64,000 nucleotides of DNA, taken from positions 62,001 through 126,000 of the forward strand of contig JASJBF010000018.1 of the NCBI GenBank assembly GCA_030066685.1. Direction: 5' to 3'. The notes beneath the pieces are model-generated. The model saw nothing but the letters and a program-made list of their open reading frames with translations. It searched no databases and was not told where the DNA came from. Both the position numbers and the translations under genes were made by a program. Shown here piece after piece: positions 15,256 to 22,694 of the stretch. The stretch is from Kiloniellales bacterium (GTDB taxonomy: Bacteria; Pseudomonadota; Alphaproteobacteria; Kiloniellales; JAKSBE01). Positions within the stretch are counted from its first letter, which is position 1; each line of letters begins with the position of its first letter.

Positions 15256-18200
15256 TGCAGCGACCGGCCGTCCTGCTCCTGGTCCTGCTGCTCGGCTTGC
15301 TACCGCCGCCGCCGGCCGCTGCGCAGGACCCGATCCGGGTGCGCGGCGGCGTCCATGCCGACTACGTCCGAATGGTCTTCGACTGGCCGGCGCCGGTGAG
15401 CTATACGGCGCGGATTGAGGTCGGACGCCTGGTCCTGCTCTTTCCGAAGGGGCACAGCTTCGACTTCGCCCCGGCCCGCAGGATCCTCCGCAAGTACCTG
15501 ATTCTGCCGGACGGTGCGGTGGGTGGCCGCCGTCTGGCCTTCCCGCTGCTGGGCGACTTCGAGCTGCGCCACTTCACGAGCGGGCCGCGGGTGGTCGTCG
15601 ACCTGCTGCGCCGGCCCAAGGCGGACCCCAAGCCTGCCGAACCCAAGCCTGCCGAACCCAAGCCTGCCGAAGCCAAGCCCGCCGAAGCCAGGCCCGCCGA
15701 GGCCGCCCCGAAGCCGAGCGAGGCCCCGGCGGCCAGGGACATGGCGGCAGGGAAGGCCGCCGAGCCGGCCGCTGCGCGGCCCGCGATCACCGTGCGGGTT
15801 GGCCGGCATCCCGGCTACGGCCGCCTGGTCTTCGACTGGCCGGAGGCCGTGCCCTACCGGGTCAGCGCCGAGGCCGGCCAGGTCCGGCTCAGCTTTGGCC
15901 GGGCGGCGAGCTTCGACCTGGGTGGGCTCAGGCGCCGGCTGCCGCCCCAGGTCCGGGACCTGGAGGTGGCCTTTGCGCCCGACGGCATGACGGTGACCCT
16001 GACCGTCCCGCCTGCGGCCAAGGTCCGGCACTTCACCTCGGGCCCCAAGGTAGCGCTGGACATCCTGCACGACGGCAAGGCCTCGGCGACGGCGGCGCCG
16101 AAGCGGGCCGCGAAAGCCCCGACGCCCCTCACCAAGCCGCGGCCCGGGCGCAAGGCCGCCTCGGGCCGGCCCCCGGCCACGCGCGGCGAAGCGCTGCGCG
16201 CCGCGGCAGCGACGGTGACCCGGCGCCTGCCGCCCGAGGACCAGGCCCGGCCGCTGCCCGGACCGCAGGCCCCGCCGGCGCCAGAGATCTCGATCCAGCT
16301 GCCCTGGACCCGCGGCGCCAAGGCGGCCGCCTTCCGGCGGGGCAAGAACGTCTGGCTGGCCTTCGACCGCAAGGCGCCCGAGGGCCTGCGCGAAGGCTTC
16401 GCGCCCGAGTTCGGGCCCCTGAAGCGGATCGACCAGGCGGGCGGCACGCTGCTCCACTTCGAGGCGCCGGCCGGGTTCGAGCCGGCGCTGCGCCGGGTCG
16501 ACGGCCTCTGGACGGTCAAGCTGCACCGCCGGCCGGTCGCGCCCCTGCGGGGGCTGAAGGCGAAGTTCAGCGACGACCTCCGCGCCATGCTGGTGCCGCT
16601 CGGCGGCGCCGGGCCGGTCTTCCAGGTCACCGATCCCAGCTTCGGCGACCGGCTCTTCGTCGTGCCCGTCGCCGGACAGGGGCTGGGCGCCGGGGTCGAA
16701 CGGGCGCTGCCTGAGTTCCACATCCTGCCGGCTTTCCAGGGCCTGGTGATCCAGACCCTGTCGGATGCCATCCGGGTCGCGCGCAACCGGGACGAGGTGA
16801 TGCTGACCGGCCGCGGTCCCCTCACTTTGGCCGGCGGCACGATCGACCTCGCCACCGAGGAGGCGGCGCAGCCCCAGCGGCCGCGGCTCCTCGACCTCGT
16901 GGCCTGGCGCGGGCCGAAGGGCGAGGCCTTCACCAGCTTGCGCCAGAAGCGCCAGAGCGCCGTGGTCGCCGCACGGCCGCGGGCCAAGCCGAGTGCGCGC
17001 CTGGAGCTGGCCCGCTTTCTCTTCGCCCACGGCTTCGCCAGCGAGGCCCTGGGGCATCTCGAGGGCGTCCTGCGCGAGCGGCCGGACCTGGCCCGCTCGC
17101 CCCAGGTCGTGCTGATGCGGGCGGCCGCCCGTTTCCTGCGCGACGACTTCGAGGCCGCGGCCAAGATCCTCGACGACCCCGGCCTCGCCGGCGAGTGGGA
17201 GGCCGAGCTCTGGCGCGCCGCCGTGGCGGCGCGGGCGCAGGACTGGGAAGCCGCCGCCTCCGGCTTCGCCCGGACCGCCGGTCTGATCGCCGACTATCCC
17301 CCGCTCGTTCGCGCCCGCCTGTGGCTGCTGGCCGCGGAAGCCGCCCTGCAGAACGGCAACACGGCGGTCGCCAGCGAGCGCCTTGCGGAGCTGGCGGCCG
17401 ACCGTCCGCCGCAGGGCCAGCAGGACCGGCTCCGCTTCCTCCAGGGCCTCAGGGCCGAGATCGACGGCGACGCGGCGAGCGCGCGCCGGATCTGGAAGCA
17501 GGTCGCCCAGGGCCAGGACCGGCCGGCCCGGGCCCGGGCCCGGCTGGCGCTGGTCGACCTCGATCTGGCGCAGAAGAAGATCAGCCCGGAAGAGGCGATC
17601 GCGGAGTTGGAGCGCTTGCGCTTCGCGTGGCGCGGCGACTACTTCGAGTTCGCCCTGCTGGAGCGGCTGGCCGACCTCTACCTTGGCCAGCTCGATTACC
17701 GCAAGGCCCTGAACATGCTTCGCCAGACCGCGTCCTACCTGAAGGATTTCCGGCGCTCGGAGGCGGTCGGGCAGAAGATGCGGGCGATCTTCGCGCAGGT
17801 CTACCTGGGCGGCGGCGGCGACAAGCTGCCGCCCCTGACCGCGCTCGGTCTCTACGAGGATTTCCGCGAGCTGACCCCGGTCGGCGCGGAGGGCGACCGC
17901 ATGATCGCCGCGCTGGCCGACCGTCTGGTCGAGGTCGATCTGCTCGACGAGGCCGGCGACCTGCTGCAGGCGCAGGTGAAGGATCGCCTCTCGGGGCGCG
18001 AGAAGGCCCGGGTCGGCGCCCGGCTGGCGCTGATCCGCCTGCTCGACACGGCGCCCGCCGAGGCCCTGAAGGCCCTGGACGCCAGCGCTGCGCGCGGCCT
18101 GCCGGCGGATCTGGACCGGGAGCGGCGCTACCTCCGCGCCAAGGCCCTGGCCGGGGTCAACCGCGGCGCCGAAGCCCTGAAGATCATCGAGGCCGAGACC

Positions 18201-18584
18201 TCGCGGGCGGCGCTGGAGCTGCGGGCCGAGATCGAGACCAAGCTGGGCCGCTGGGCGGCGGTCGCGAAGACCCTGTCGCGCCTGCTGCCCGAGACGCCGG
18301 CCGAGGGCGAGCTCCCTCCGGAGCCGGGCCGCAAGACCATCCTCAGCGTGGCGGTCGCGCTCACCCTGGCCAAGGACCGGGCCGGCCTGCAGGCCTTGAA
18401 GCAGCGTTTCGGCGCGAGCATGGCGCGGACCGCCGAGCGCGAGACCTTCGCCCTGCTGGTCGACGCCGAGGCCGGCGGCGGCGCGCCGATCGCCGAGGTC
18501 CTGAGCCGCGCCGGCCACGCCGAGGCCTTCCTTGCCTCCTACCGGAAGCGCCTGGCCGACGGCCAGCTCAGCGAGCTGAACTAG
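15252..18584 (+). CDS. Large periplasmic TPR protein with AMIN-like repeats
   Basis: A 1110-residue protein beginning MMQRPAVLLLVLLLGLL with a signal peptide ending near AAAQD. Two similar N-terminal modules of about 100 residues share RLVFDWP-like and RHFTSGP(R/K)V motifs and resemble AMIN or related envelope-binding domains; a PKPAE-repeat linker separates them. A third diverged copy lies near residues 350-430. The C-terminal 550 residues are helical TPR-like repeats. It overlaps motB and closes the fliL-to-motB operon, so a periplasmic motor scaffold is likely (inference). Its stop codon TAG is the first three bases of a palindrome. Confidence 0.85.
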   Translation: MMQRPAVLLLVLLLGLLPPPPAAAQDPIRVRGGVHADYVRMVFDWPAPVSYTARIEVGRLVLLFPKGHSFDFAPARRILRKYLILPDGAVGGRRLAFPLLGDFELRHFTSGPRVVVDLLRRPKADPKPAEPKPAEPKPAEAKPAEARPAEAAPKPSEAPAARDMAAGKAAEPAAARPAITVRVGRHPGYGRLVFDWPEAVPYRVSAEAGQVRLSFGRAASFDLGGLRRRLPPQVRDLEVAFAPDGMTVTLTVPPAAKVRHFTSGPKVALDILHDGKASATAAPKRAAKAPTPLTKPRPGRKAASGRPPATRGEALRAAAATVTRRLPPEDQARPLPGPQAPPAPEISIQLPWTRGAKAAAFRRGKNVWLAFDRKAPEGLREGFAPEFGPLKRIDQAGGTLLHFEAPAGFEPALRRVDGLWTVKLHRRPVAPLRGLKAKFSDDLRAMLVPLGGAGPVFQVTDPSFGDRLFVVPVAGQGLGAGVERALPEFHILPAFQGLVIQTLSDAIRVARNRDEVMLTGRGPLTLAGGTIDLATEEAAQPQRPRLLDLVAWRGPKGEAFTSLRQKRQSAVVAARPRAKPSARLELARFLFAHGFASEALGHLEGVLRERPDLARSPQVVLMRAAARFLRDDFEAAAKILDDPGLAGEWEAELWRAAVAARAQDWEAAASGFARTAGLIADYPPLVRARLWLLAAEAALQNGNTAVASERLAELAADRPPQGQQDRLRFLQGLRAEIDGDAASARRIWKQVAQGQDRPARARARLALVDLDLAQKKISPEEAIAELERLRFAWRGDYFEFALLERLADLYLGQLDYRKALNMLRQTASYLKDFRRSEAVGQKMRAIFAQVYLGGGGDKLPPLTALGLYEDFRELTPVGAEGDRMIAALADRLVEVDLLDEAGDLLQAQVKDRLSGREKARVGARLALIRLLDTAPAEALKALDASAARGLPADLDRERRYLRAKALAGVNRGAEALKIIEAETSRAALELRAEIETKLGRWAAVAKTLSRLLPETPAEGELPPEPGRKTILSVAVALTLAKDRAGLQALKQRFGASMARTAERETFALLVDAEAGGGAPIAEVLSRAGHAEAFLASYRKRLADGQLSELN
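15627..15701 (+). repeat. 15-bp coding minisatellite (PKPAE repeats)
   Basis: Three perfect copies of CCCAAGCCTGCCGAA (15627-15671) are followed by two diverged copies. The unit is five codons, so copy-number changes would lengthen or shorten the linker between the two AMIN-like modules without shifting frame. Confidence 0.9.
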
Positions 18585-18633
18585 ATCAAATTGCGCTCGA
18601 TTGGAATCGATTGAGTGCGGATAATTTGATCTA
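18582..18633. repeat. 52-bp TAG...CTA palindromic element (copy 1)
   Basis: Outer arms TAGATCAAATT and AATTTGATCTA are perfect 11-bp inverted repeats. An inner hairpin CGATT-GG-AATCG makes a long cruciform. The TPR gene stop codon is the first three bases. The length (52 bp) and TAG/CTA ends match the element at 37529. Confidence 0.85.
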
Positions 18634-18644
18634 CTTCATATAGA

Positions 18645-18682
18645 TAGAGCAGCCTGCGTTCGAATGAACGCAGGCCGCTCTA
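18645..18682. repeat. 38-bp TAG...CTA palindrome (copy 2)
   Basis: TAGAGC-A-GCCTGCGTTC and its complement pair around a GAAT loop with one A:C mismatch in about 17 bp. It lies 11 bp after the first palindrome and could also act as a terminator hairpin for the motor operon, though no T-run follows. Confidence 0.8.
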
Positions 18683-18695
18683 GGCGCAGGTCCGA

Positions 18696-18820
18696 CCCCT
18701 CACCCATCCATGCCCGGCCCTGTGGCCACCGGGCCGGGCACAGCTCTCACGATGTAATCTCAGCACCCTACCAACATGCAAGGGTGGGGCCCGGCGCGTC
18801 AGCGACGGGAGGGTGAGGGG
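18696..18820. ncRNA. Candidate structured RNA between converging genes
   Basis: A perfect outer stem CCCCTCACCC (18696-18705) with GGGTGAGGGG (18811-18820) encloses two hairpins: TGCCCGGCCC/GGGCCGGGCA (18711-18740, 10-nt loop) and CACCCT/AGGGTG (18764-18786). Three nested, perfect stems within 125 nt suggest a folded RNA, or a multi-branch terminator for the two converging operons. I could not match it to a known RNA family, and transcription from either strand is not shown. Confidence 0.35.
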
Positions 18821-18848
18821 GGCATCTGGGAGGAAGGCAGCCCCGGCG

Positions 18849-19595
18849 TCACAAGCCGTAGCTCTGCACCAGGCTGCCGGCGACCAGGTACCAACCGTCG
18901 ACCAGGACGAAGAAGATCAGCTTGAAGGGCAGGGAGATCATGATCGGCGGCAGCATCAGCATGCCCATCGACATCAGGATCGAGGCCACCACCAGGTCGA
19001 TGATCAGGAAGGGCAGGAACAGCAGGAAGCCGATCTCGAAGGCGCGGCGCAGCTCGGAGATCATGAAGGCCGGGATCAGGGCGCGCAGCGGGGTGTCGTC
19101 CGGCGTCGCCAGGTCCTCGGTGTCGGAGATCTCGACGAAGAGCTCGAGGTCCTGGGCCCTGACATGGCCGAGCATGAAGCTGCGCACCGGGTCGGCGGCG
19201 AGTTCGACCGCCTGGAGCTCGTCGACCTCCTCCTCGAAGAGCGGCTGCAGCGCCTGGTCGTAGACCGCCTGCAGGGTCGGCATCATGATGAAGAGGGTGA
19301 GGAAGAGGGCCAGCGACACCAGGACCGAGTTGGGCGGCGTCTGCTGGATGCCCAGGGCGCTGCGCAGGAAGGACAGAACCACGACGATCCGGGTGAAGGA
19401 GGTCACCATGACCAGGATCGAGGGCGCCAGGGAGAGGATCGTGACCAGGGCGATGAGCTGGACCAGGCGGCTGGTGGTCGGGCCCAGCTCCTCCGTGCCC
19501 AGGTCGAGGGTCACGCTCTGGGCCAGGGCGGCTTCGCCCCAGGCCAGGGCGAGGAGGGCGCCCAGGCCGGCGCCGAGCAGGAGGCGCGCGGTCAT
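18849..19595 (-). CDS. fliP: Flagellar export gate protein FliP
   Basis: A 248-residue protein with a cleavable signal peptide (ALLALAWGEAALAQ), then four membrane helices. The FliP signatures SFTRIVVVLSFLRSALG with QQTPPNSVLVSLALFLT, and FLPFLIIDLVVASILMSMGM, are present. FliP pentamers with FliQ and FliR form the export gate. The ATG overlaps the fliO stop (ATGA). It is separated from fliQ-fliR by the csrA region and points the opposite way. Confidence 0.97.
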   Translation of the reverse strand: MTARLLLGAGLGALLALAWGEAALAQSVTLDLGTEELGPTTSRLVQLIALVTILSLAPSILVMVTSFTRIVVVLSFLRSALGIQQTPPNSVLVSLALFLTLFIMMPTLQAVYDQALQPLFEEEVDELQAVELAADPVRSFMLGHVRAQDLELFVEISDTEDLATPDDTPLRALIPAFMISELRRAFEIGFLLFLPFLIIDLVVASILMSMGMLMLPPIMISLPFKLIFFVLVDGWYLVAGSLVQSYGL

Positions 19596-19939
19596 GGCGT
19601 CTGGCCGCCGGTCAGGACGCTGAGCTCGCCGGTCTCGCCGCGGCGCACGCCCGGCTTGATGCCGCCCTTGGGTGTCGGGCCGAAGCCCTTGTCGAGCAGC
19701 AGGTCCTGGGTCGGGCCGAGCAGGACCAGGTACTCGGTCCCGTCGCGGCGCAGCAGGATCAGCCGGCGCCGGGCATCGACCGAGGCGACCTCCTGGATCG
19801 AGAGGCGGCGCGGCTGGCCGCTGTTGGGCAGCAGGCGGGCGCCCGGTCCGAAGCGGCGGACCGCCCAGGCGAGGGCGAGGATCAGCCCGATGACCGCGGC
19901 CAGCGCCAGCAGGAAGCGGAAGTAAAGCTCGATGTCCAT
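19592..19939 (-). CDS. fliO: Flagellar biosynthesis protein FliO
   Basis: A 115-residue protein with one N-terminal membrane helix (FRFLLALAAVIGLILALAW) and a small cytosolic beta domain (RLSIQEVASVDARRRLILLR, then DGTEYLVLLG), the usual FliO layout. FliO helps FliP assemble. It overlaps fliP by four bases. Confidence 0.88.
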   Translation of the reverse strand: MDIELYFRFLLALAAVIGLILALAWAVRRFGPGARLLPNSGQPRRLSIQEVASVDARRRLILLRRDGTEYLVLLGPTQDLLLDKGFGPTPKGGIKPGVRRGETGELSVLTGGQTP

Positions 19940-19963
19940 GGCCGGGCCCGTCGCTCCCCTCGC

Positions 19964-20287
19964 TCAATGCTCGCGCTGGGGCTTGGCGTAGGCCGCCGCC
20001 GCCCGCTCCGCCGGGGCGGCGCCCTGGCTTTCCTCCGGCGCCGGCGTGCGCGCGCGGATCGCCGCGGCGAGCCGGCCGAGAGTCTGCTCGAGCTCGGCGA
20101 GGCCGGACTTCACGGCGGCGCGCTCGCCCGGTCCGGCCTGCGCGGCCTGGGCGCAAAGCGTGCGGATCGTGGCGTCCAGGGCGGTGACGTCGATCACCCG
20201 GCCGGCCTCGACCGCGGCGATGGCCGCCCGGACCTCGCCGTCCAGGTTCGCCAGATCCGCCGCCAGGCCGCTGCTCTCCGGGCTCAC
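19964..20287 (-). CDS. Conserved small helical protein of flagellar operon, function unknown
   Basis: A 107-residue, Ala-rich, probably all-helical cytosolic protein without membrane segment or signal. The C-terminal 30 residues look disordered. Its ATG overlaps the stop of the FlhB-like gene and fliO follows after 24 bp, so it is part of that operon. Size and helicity recall export chaperones such as FliT/FlgN, but I see no diagnostic motif and would not name it. Confidence 0.6.
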   Translation of the reverse strand: MSPESSGLAADLANLDGEVRAAIAAVEAGRVIDVTALDATIRTLCAQAAQAGPGERAAVKSGLAELEQTLGRLAAAIRARTPAPEESQGAAPAERAAAAYAKPQREH

Positions 20288-20598
20288 GGGGCCGCCTCCT
20301 CCGGCTCGGGCGCCGCCGCCGCATTGGCGCGGTAGACGTAGGACAGGATCTCGGCCACGGCGGCTAGGGCCTCGACCGGCACCTCGCTGTCGACCTCGAT
20401 CGCGGAGAGGATCTCGGCCAGCTCGGCGTCCTCGCGGACCTTGACCCCGCGGGCGAAGGCGATCTCCAGGATCTGCTCCGCCAGGGCGCCGCGTCCCGCG
20501 GCGGTGACCCTGGGGTTGCCGCCGGCCTCTTCGCGCAGCGCGACGGCCAGGTTCGCCGGCCGTGGCGGCGTCTTCGCGTCGTCCGGACTCCTCGTCAA
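20284..20598 (-). CDS. FlhB C-terminal-domain-like protein
   Basis: About 104 residues matching only the cytosolic FlhB/YscU C-terminal domain: NLAVALREEAGGNPRVTAAG, then ILEIAFARGVKVREDAEL and VPVEALAAVAEILSYVYR. It lacks the membrane part and the NPTH cleavage site. Such free-standing FlhB-like proteins occur beside fliOP in alphaproteobacteria and can partly replace the FlhB C-domain. The start is uncertain: I use the TTG at 20598 where homology begins, since upstream residues are Arg-rich and unlike the family. A full flhB is at 23472. Confidence 0.72.
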   Translation of the reverse strand: MTRSPDDAKTPPRPANLAVALREEAGGNPRVTAAGRGALAEQILEIAFARGVKVREDAELAEILSAIEVDSEVPVEALAAVAEILSYVYRANAAAAPEPEEAAP

Positions 20599-20779
20599 GA
20601 AGCGGTTCCCTTCGCCGATGCGGATCCTCCGACGGATCGCCCGCGCCGGAGGTCGCCGGCGCCCCCGACTCCTCGGGGCGCAGGCAAGCCGGCCGCGCCG
20701 TCGCGCCGCCGCGGCCCCGATCATGAATCGTTAGCCTTAACGAAAGGTTTAACCTGTAAGGGTTATGTCGTGTCCGGGT

Positions 20780-21007
20780 TCAGCTGCCGGAGGCCTTGGC
20801 CGGCCTGCGCTCGGGCGGGGGGGCGCCGTTGGCCCGCGCCTCGTTCTCGGCCTGGATGCGCTCATAGATCTCGCGACGTAGGACCGAAGCTTCGGCAGGG
20901 AAGGTAAACCCAAGCTTTATCGATTTTCCGCGGATGTCGATCACCGTCACCTCGATGTCGTCATTGATAATGACGGACTCGCCGATTTTTCGCGTCAGAT
21001 AAAGCAT
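20780..21007 (-). CDS. csrA: Carbon storage regulator CsrA
   Basis: A 75-residue protein starting MLYLTRKIGESVIINDD, with the beta strands IEVTVIDIRGKSIKLGF and RREIYERIQAEN of CsrA. CsrA binds GGA motifs in mRNA leaders and in many flagellated bacteria controls flagellin or flagellar translation. The last 20 residues are a Pro/Lys-rich extension. It diverges from flgB; a TATAAT-like -10 (21061-21066, minus strand) lies about 54 bp upstream. Confidence 0.95.
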   Translation of the reverse strand: MLYLTRKIGESVIINDDIEVTVIDIRGKSIKLGFTFPAEASVLRREIYERIQAENEARANGAPPPERRPAKASGS

Positions 21008-21082
21008 CAGGCTCTCGGCTCATGTTCCCGGCCAGCCGGGCCGGTATACCATTTGGAACAATTATACTCAAATTTAAGCCGT

Positions 21083-21097
21083 TTTACCGATTATTAA
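21083..21097. promoter_or_regulatory. CtrA-like binding site between csrA and flgB
   Basis: TTTA-N7-TTAA, one mismatch from the CtrA consensus TTAA-N7-TTAA, in the AT-rich divergent region of csrA and flgB. A weak GG-N10-GC (sigma-54-like) element is at 21115-21130 upstream of flgB. The window encodes CckA, the kinase feeding CtrA in alphaproteobacteria. Confidence 0.35.
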
Positions 21098-21167
21098 CAA
21101 GGGACGCGTGATAGTGGCGACACTCGCGCGGAAAAGCGGCGCGTTTTCCTAGGCTTCGGGACCGGTC

Positions 21168-21584
21168 ATGGATTTCGGCAAGCTCCCCATCTTCGACGTT
21201 CTGGCCCGCCGCATGGGATGGTTGGGGCAGCGCCAGGAGGTCCTGGCCCAGAACATCGCCAACGCCGACACCCCGGACTACCGCCCGCTGGACCTCAAGG
21301 CGGCGCCCTTCGAACGCGCCCTCGCGAGCCAGGTCAGGCCGGTCCGGCTCGCCCAGTCCGATCCCGGCCATCTGTCCGGGCCGCGGGCCGACGCGGGACG
21401 GGACTTCAAGGACGGCCGCGTCCCGGGCTACGAGACGGCGCCCGCCGGCAACGCGGTGGTGCTGGAGCAGCAGCTGGTCTCGGTTGCCGAGACCCAGATG
21501 GACTTCCAGATGATGACCAGCCTCTACCGGAAGCACCTGGACATGTTCCGCACGGCCCTGGGCCGTAGCGGCGGCAGCGGCTGA
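21168..21584 (+). CDS. flgB: Proximal rod protein FlgB
   Basis: A 138-residue protein with the rod signature QRQEVLAQNIANADTPDYRP near residues 20-40 and the C-terminal helix QMDFQMMTSLYRKHLDMFRT. FlgB is part of the proximal rod. It starts a rightward run flgB-flgC-fliE-fliQ-fliR-flhB that covers inner rod, rod adaptor and export gate. Confidence 0.95.
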   Translation: MDFGKLPIFDVLARRMGWLGQRQEVLAQNIANADTPDYRPLDLKAAPFERALASQVRPVRLAQSDPGHLSGPRADAGRDFKDGRVPGYETAPAGNAVVLEQQLVSVAETQMDFQMMTSLYRKHLDMFRTALGRSGGSG

Positions 21585-21612
21585 CGCGGGCTGACACGGC
21601 GGGAGGCGACGG

Positions 21613-22020
21613 ATGGATCTCGGCAAGGTTCTTCACATCTCGGCCCACGGGCTGAAGGCCCAGGGCACCCGCCTGCGGGTCATCGCCGAGAACGTCGCCA
21701 ACGCGGATTCCCTGCCGCGCGCGCCCGAGGACCAGCCCTACCGGCGCAAGCTGGTCAGCTTCGCGAACAGCCTGAATCGGGCCCTCGGCTTCGAGACCGT
21801 CAGGGTCAAGGGCATCGAGGCGGACCGCAGCGACTTCGGCCGTCGCTTCGAGCCGGGCCATCCCGGGGCCGACGCCGAGGGCTACGTGCGCACCCCGAAC
21901 GTCGAGACCATCATCGAGATGGCCGACATGCGCGAGGCCCAGCGCAGCTACGAGGCCAACCTCAAGGTCATCGAGGCCTCTCGCAGCATGGTGCAGCGGG
22001 CGATCGCGATCCTTCGCTAG
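21613..22020 (+). CDS. flgC: Proximal rod protein FlgC
   Basis: A 135-residue protein with HGLKAQGTRLRVIAENVANA at the N-terminus and TPNVETIIEMADMREAQRSY near the C-terminus, both family hallmarks. It assembles with FlgB, FlgF and FliE. A second, much diverged FlgC-like gene stands alone at 50864. Confidence 0.96.
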   Translation: MDLGKVLHISAHGLKAQGTRLRVIAENVANADSLPRAPEDQPYRRKLVSFANSLNRALGFETVRVKGIEADRSDFGRRFEPGHPGADAEGYVRTPNVETIIEMADMREAQRSYEANLKVIEASRSMVQRAIAILR

Positions 22021-22056
22021 CAACCACGACGGCACACCCAGACAGGGAGCTGAGCC

Positions 22057-22365
22057 TTGGCAGTCGACATCTCCAACGCGGTCGCGGCCTACAACCAAGC
22101 GGTCCGCCAGCAGCAAGAGCCGGGGCTGGCGCCGCGCGACGCGGCCGGCGGCGGCTTCGCCGACGTCTTGCGCGGCGCGGTCAACGACGGCGTTGCGAGC
22201 CTGAACCAGGCCGAGCAGGTCTCGCGCGCCGCGGCCGTCGGCAAGGCCGACGTCAACGAGGTGATCACGGCGGTCAGCGAGGCCGAGCTCACCCTGCAGA
22301 CCGTGGTCGCCCTGCGCGACCGGGTCATTCAGGCCTATCAGGAAATCCTCCGGATGCCGATCTAG
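22057..22365 (+). CDS. fliE: Hook-basal body complex protein FliE
   Basis: A 102-residue protein from a TTG start with GGGAG seven bases upstream. The C-terminal helix VNEVITAVSEAELTLQTVVA with VIQAYQEILRMPI is typical FliE. FliE links the MS ring/export gate to the rod. Confidence 0.93.
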   Translation: MAVDISNAVAAYNQAVRQQQEPGLAPRDAAGGGFADVLRGAVNDGVASLNQAEQVSRAAAVGKADVNEVITAVSEAELTLQTVVALRDRVIQAYQEILRMPI

Positions 22366-22397
22366 GGCGTCTCCCGGGGGACGGCCGCGCTCAAGCC

Positions 22398-22664
22398 ATG
22401 GACTCGACCGAAGTCATAGAAATCGCCCGCGAAGCGATCATCGTCGCGCTCAAGGTCGGATCGCCGGTCCTGCTGCTGGCCCTCCTGGTCGGCCTGACGA
22501 TCGCTCTGTTCCAGGCCCTGACCCAAATGCAGGAAATGACCCTCTCCTTCGTGCCCAAGATCGTGACCATCTTCGCCTCGCTCTTCGTGCTCCTGCCCTT
22601 CATGCTCAGCACCCTCGTGACCTTCACCGAAGGTCTGATGGACCGGATCGTCGGCCTCAGTTAG
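22398..22664 (+). CDS. fliQ: Flagellar export gate protein FliQ
   Basis: An 88-residue protein with two membrane helices (VGSPVLLLALLVGLTIALFQ and the second from IVTIFASLFVLLPFML). The motif ALTQMQEMTLSFVPKI is diagnostic. It forms the export gate with FliP and FliR. Confidence 0.96.
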   Translation: MDSTEVIEIAREAIIVALKVGSPVLLLALLVGLTIALFQALTQMQEMTLSFVPKIVTIFASLFVLLPFMLSTLVTFTEGLMDRIVGLS

Positions 22665-22694
22665 CCGGCCTTGGATTAGGAGCCTGCCCGGGGA

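Noticed and set aside
15300-18518. 1072-codon open frame antisense to the TPR gene
   Set aside because: GC-rich codon bias keeps antisense frames open. The translation is Gly/Arg/Gln-rich without any domain, while the sense frame has a signal peptide and repeats.
18790-18848. Possible SRP RNA core (GGGAGGAAGGCAGCC)
   Set aside because: Only a partial likeness to the SRP RNA tip; no matching long hairpin around it.
20733-20752. CtrA-like TTAA pair near the FlhB-like gene
   Set aside because: The two TTAA halves are eight bases apart instead of seven.
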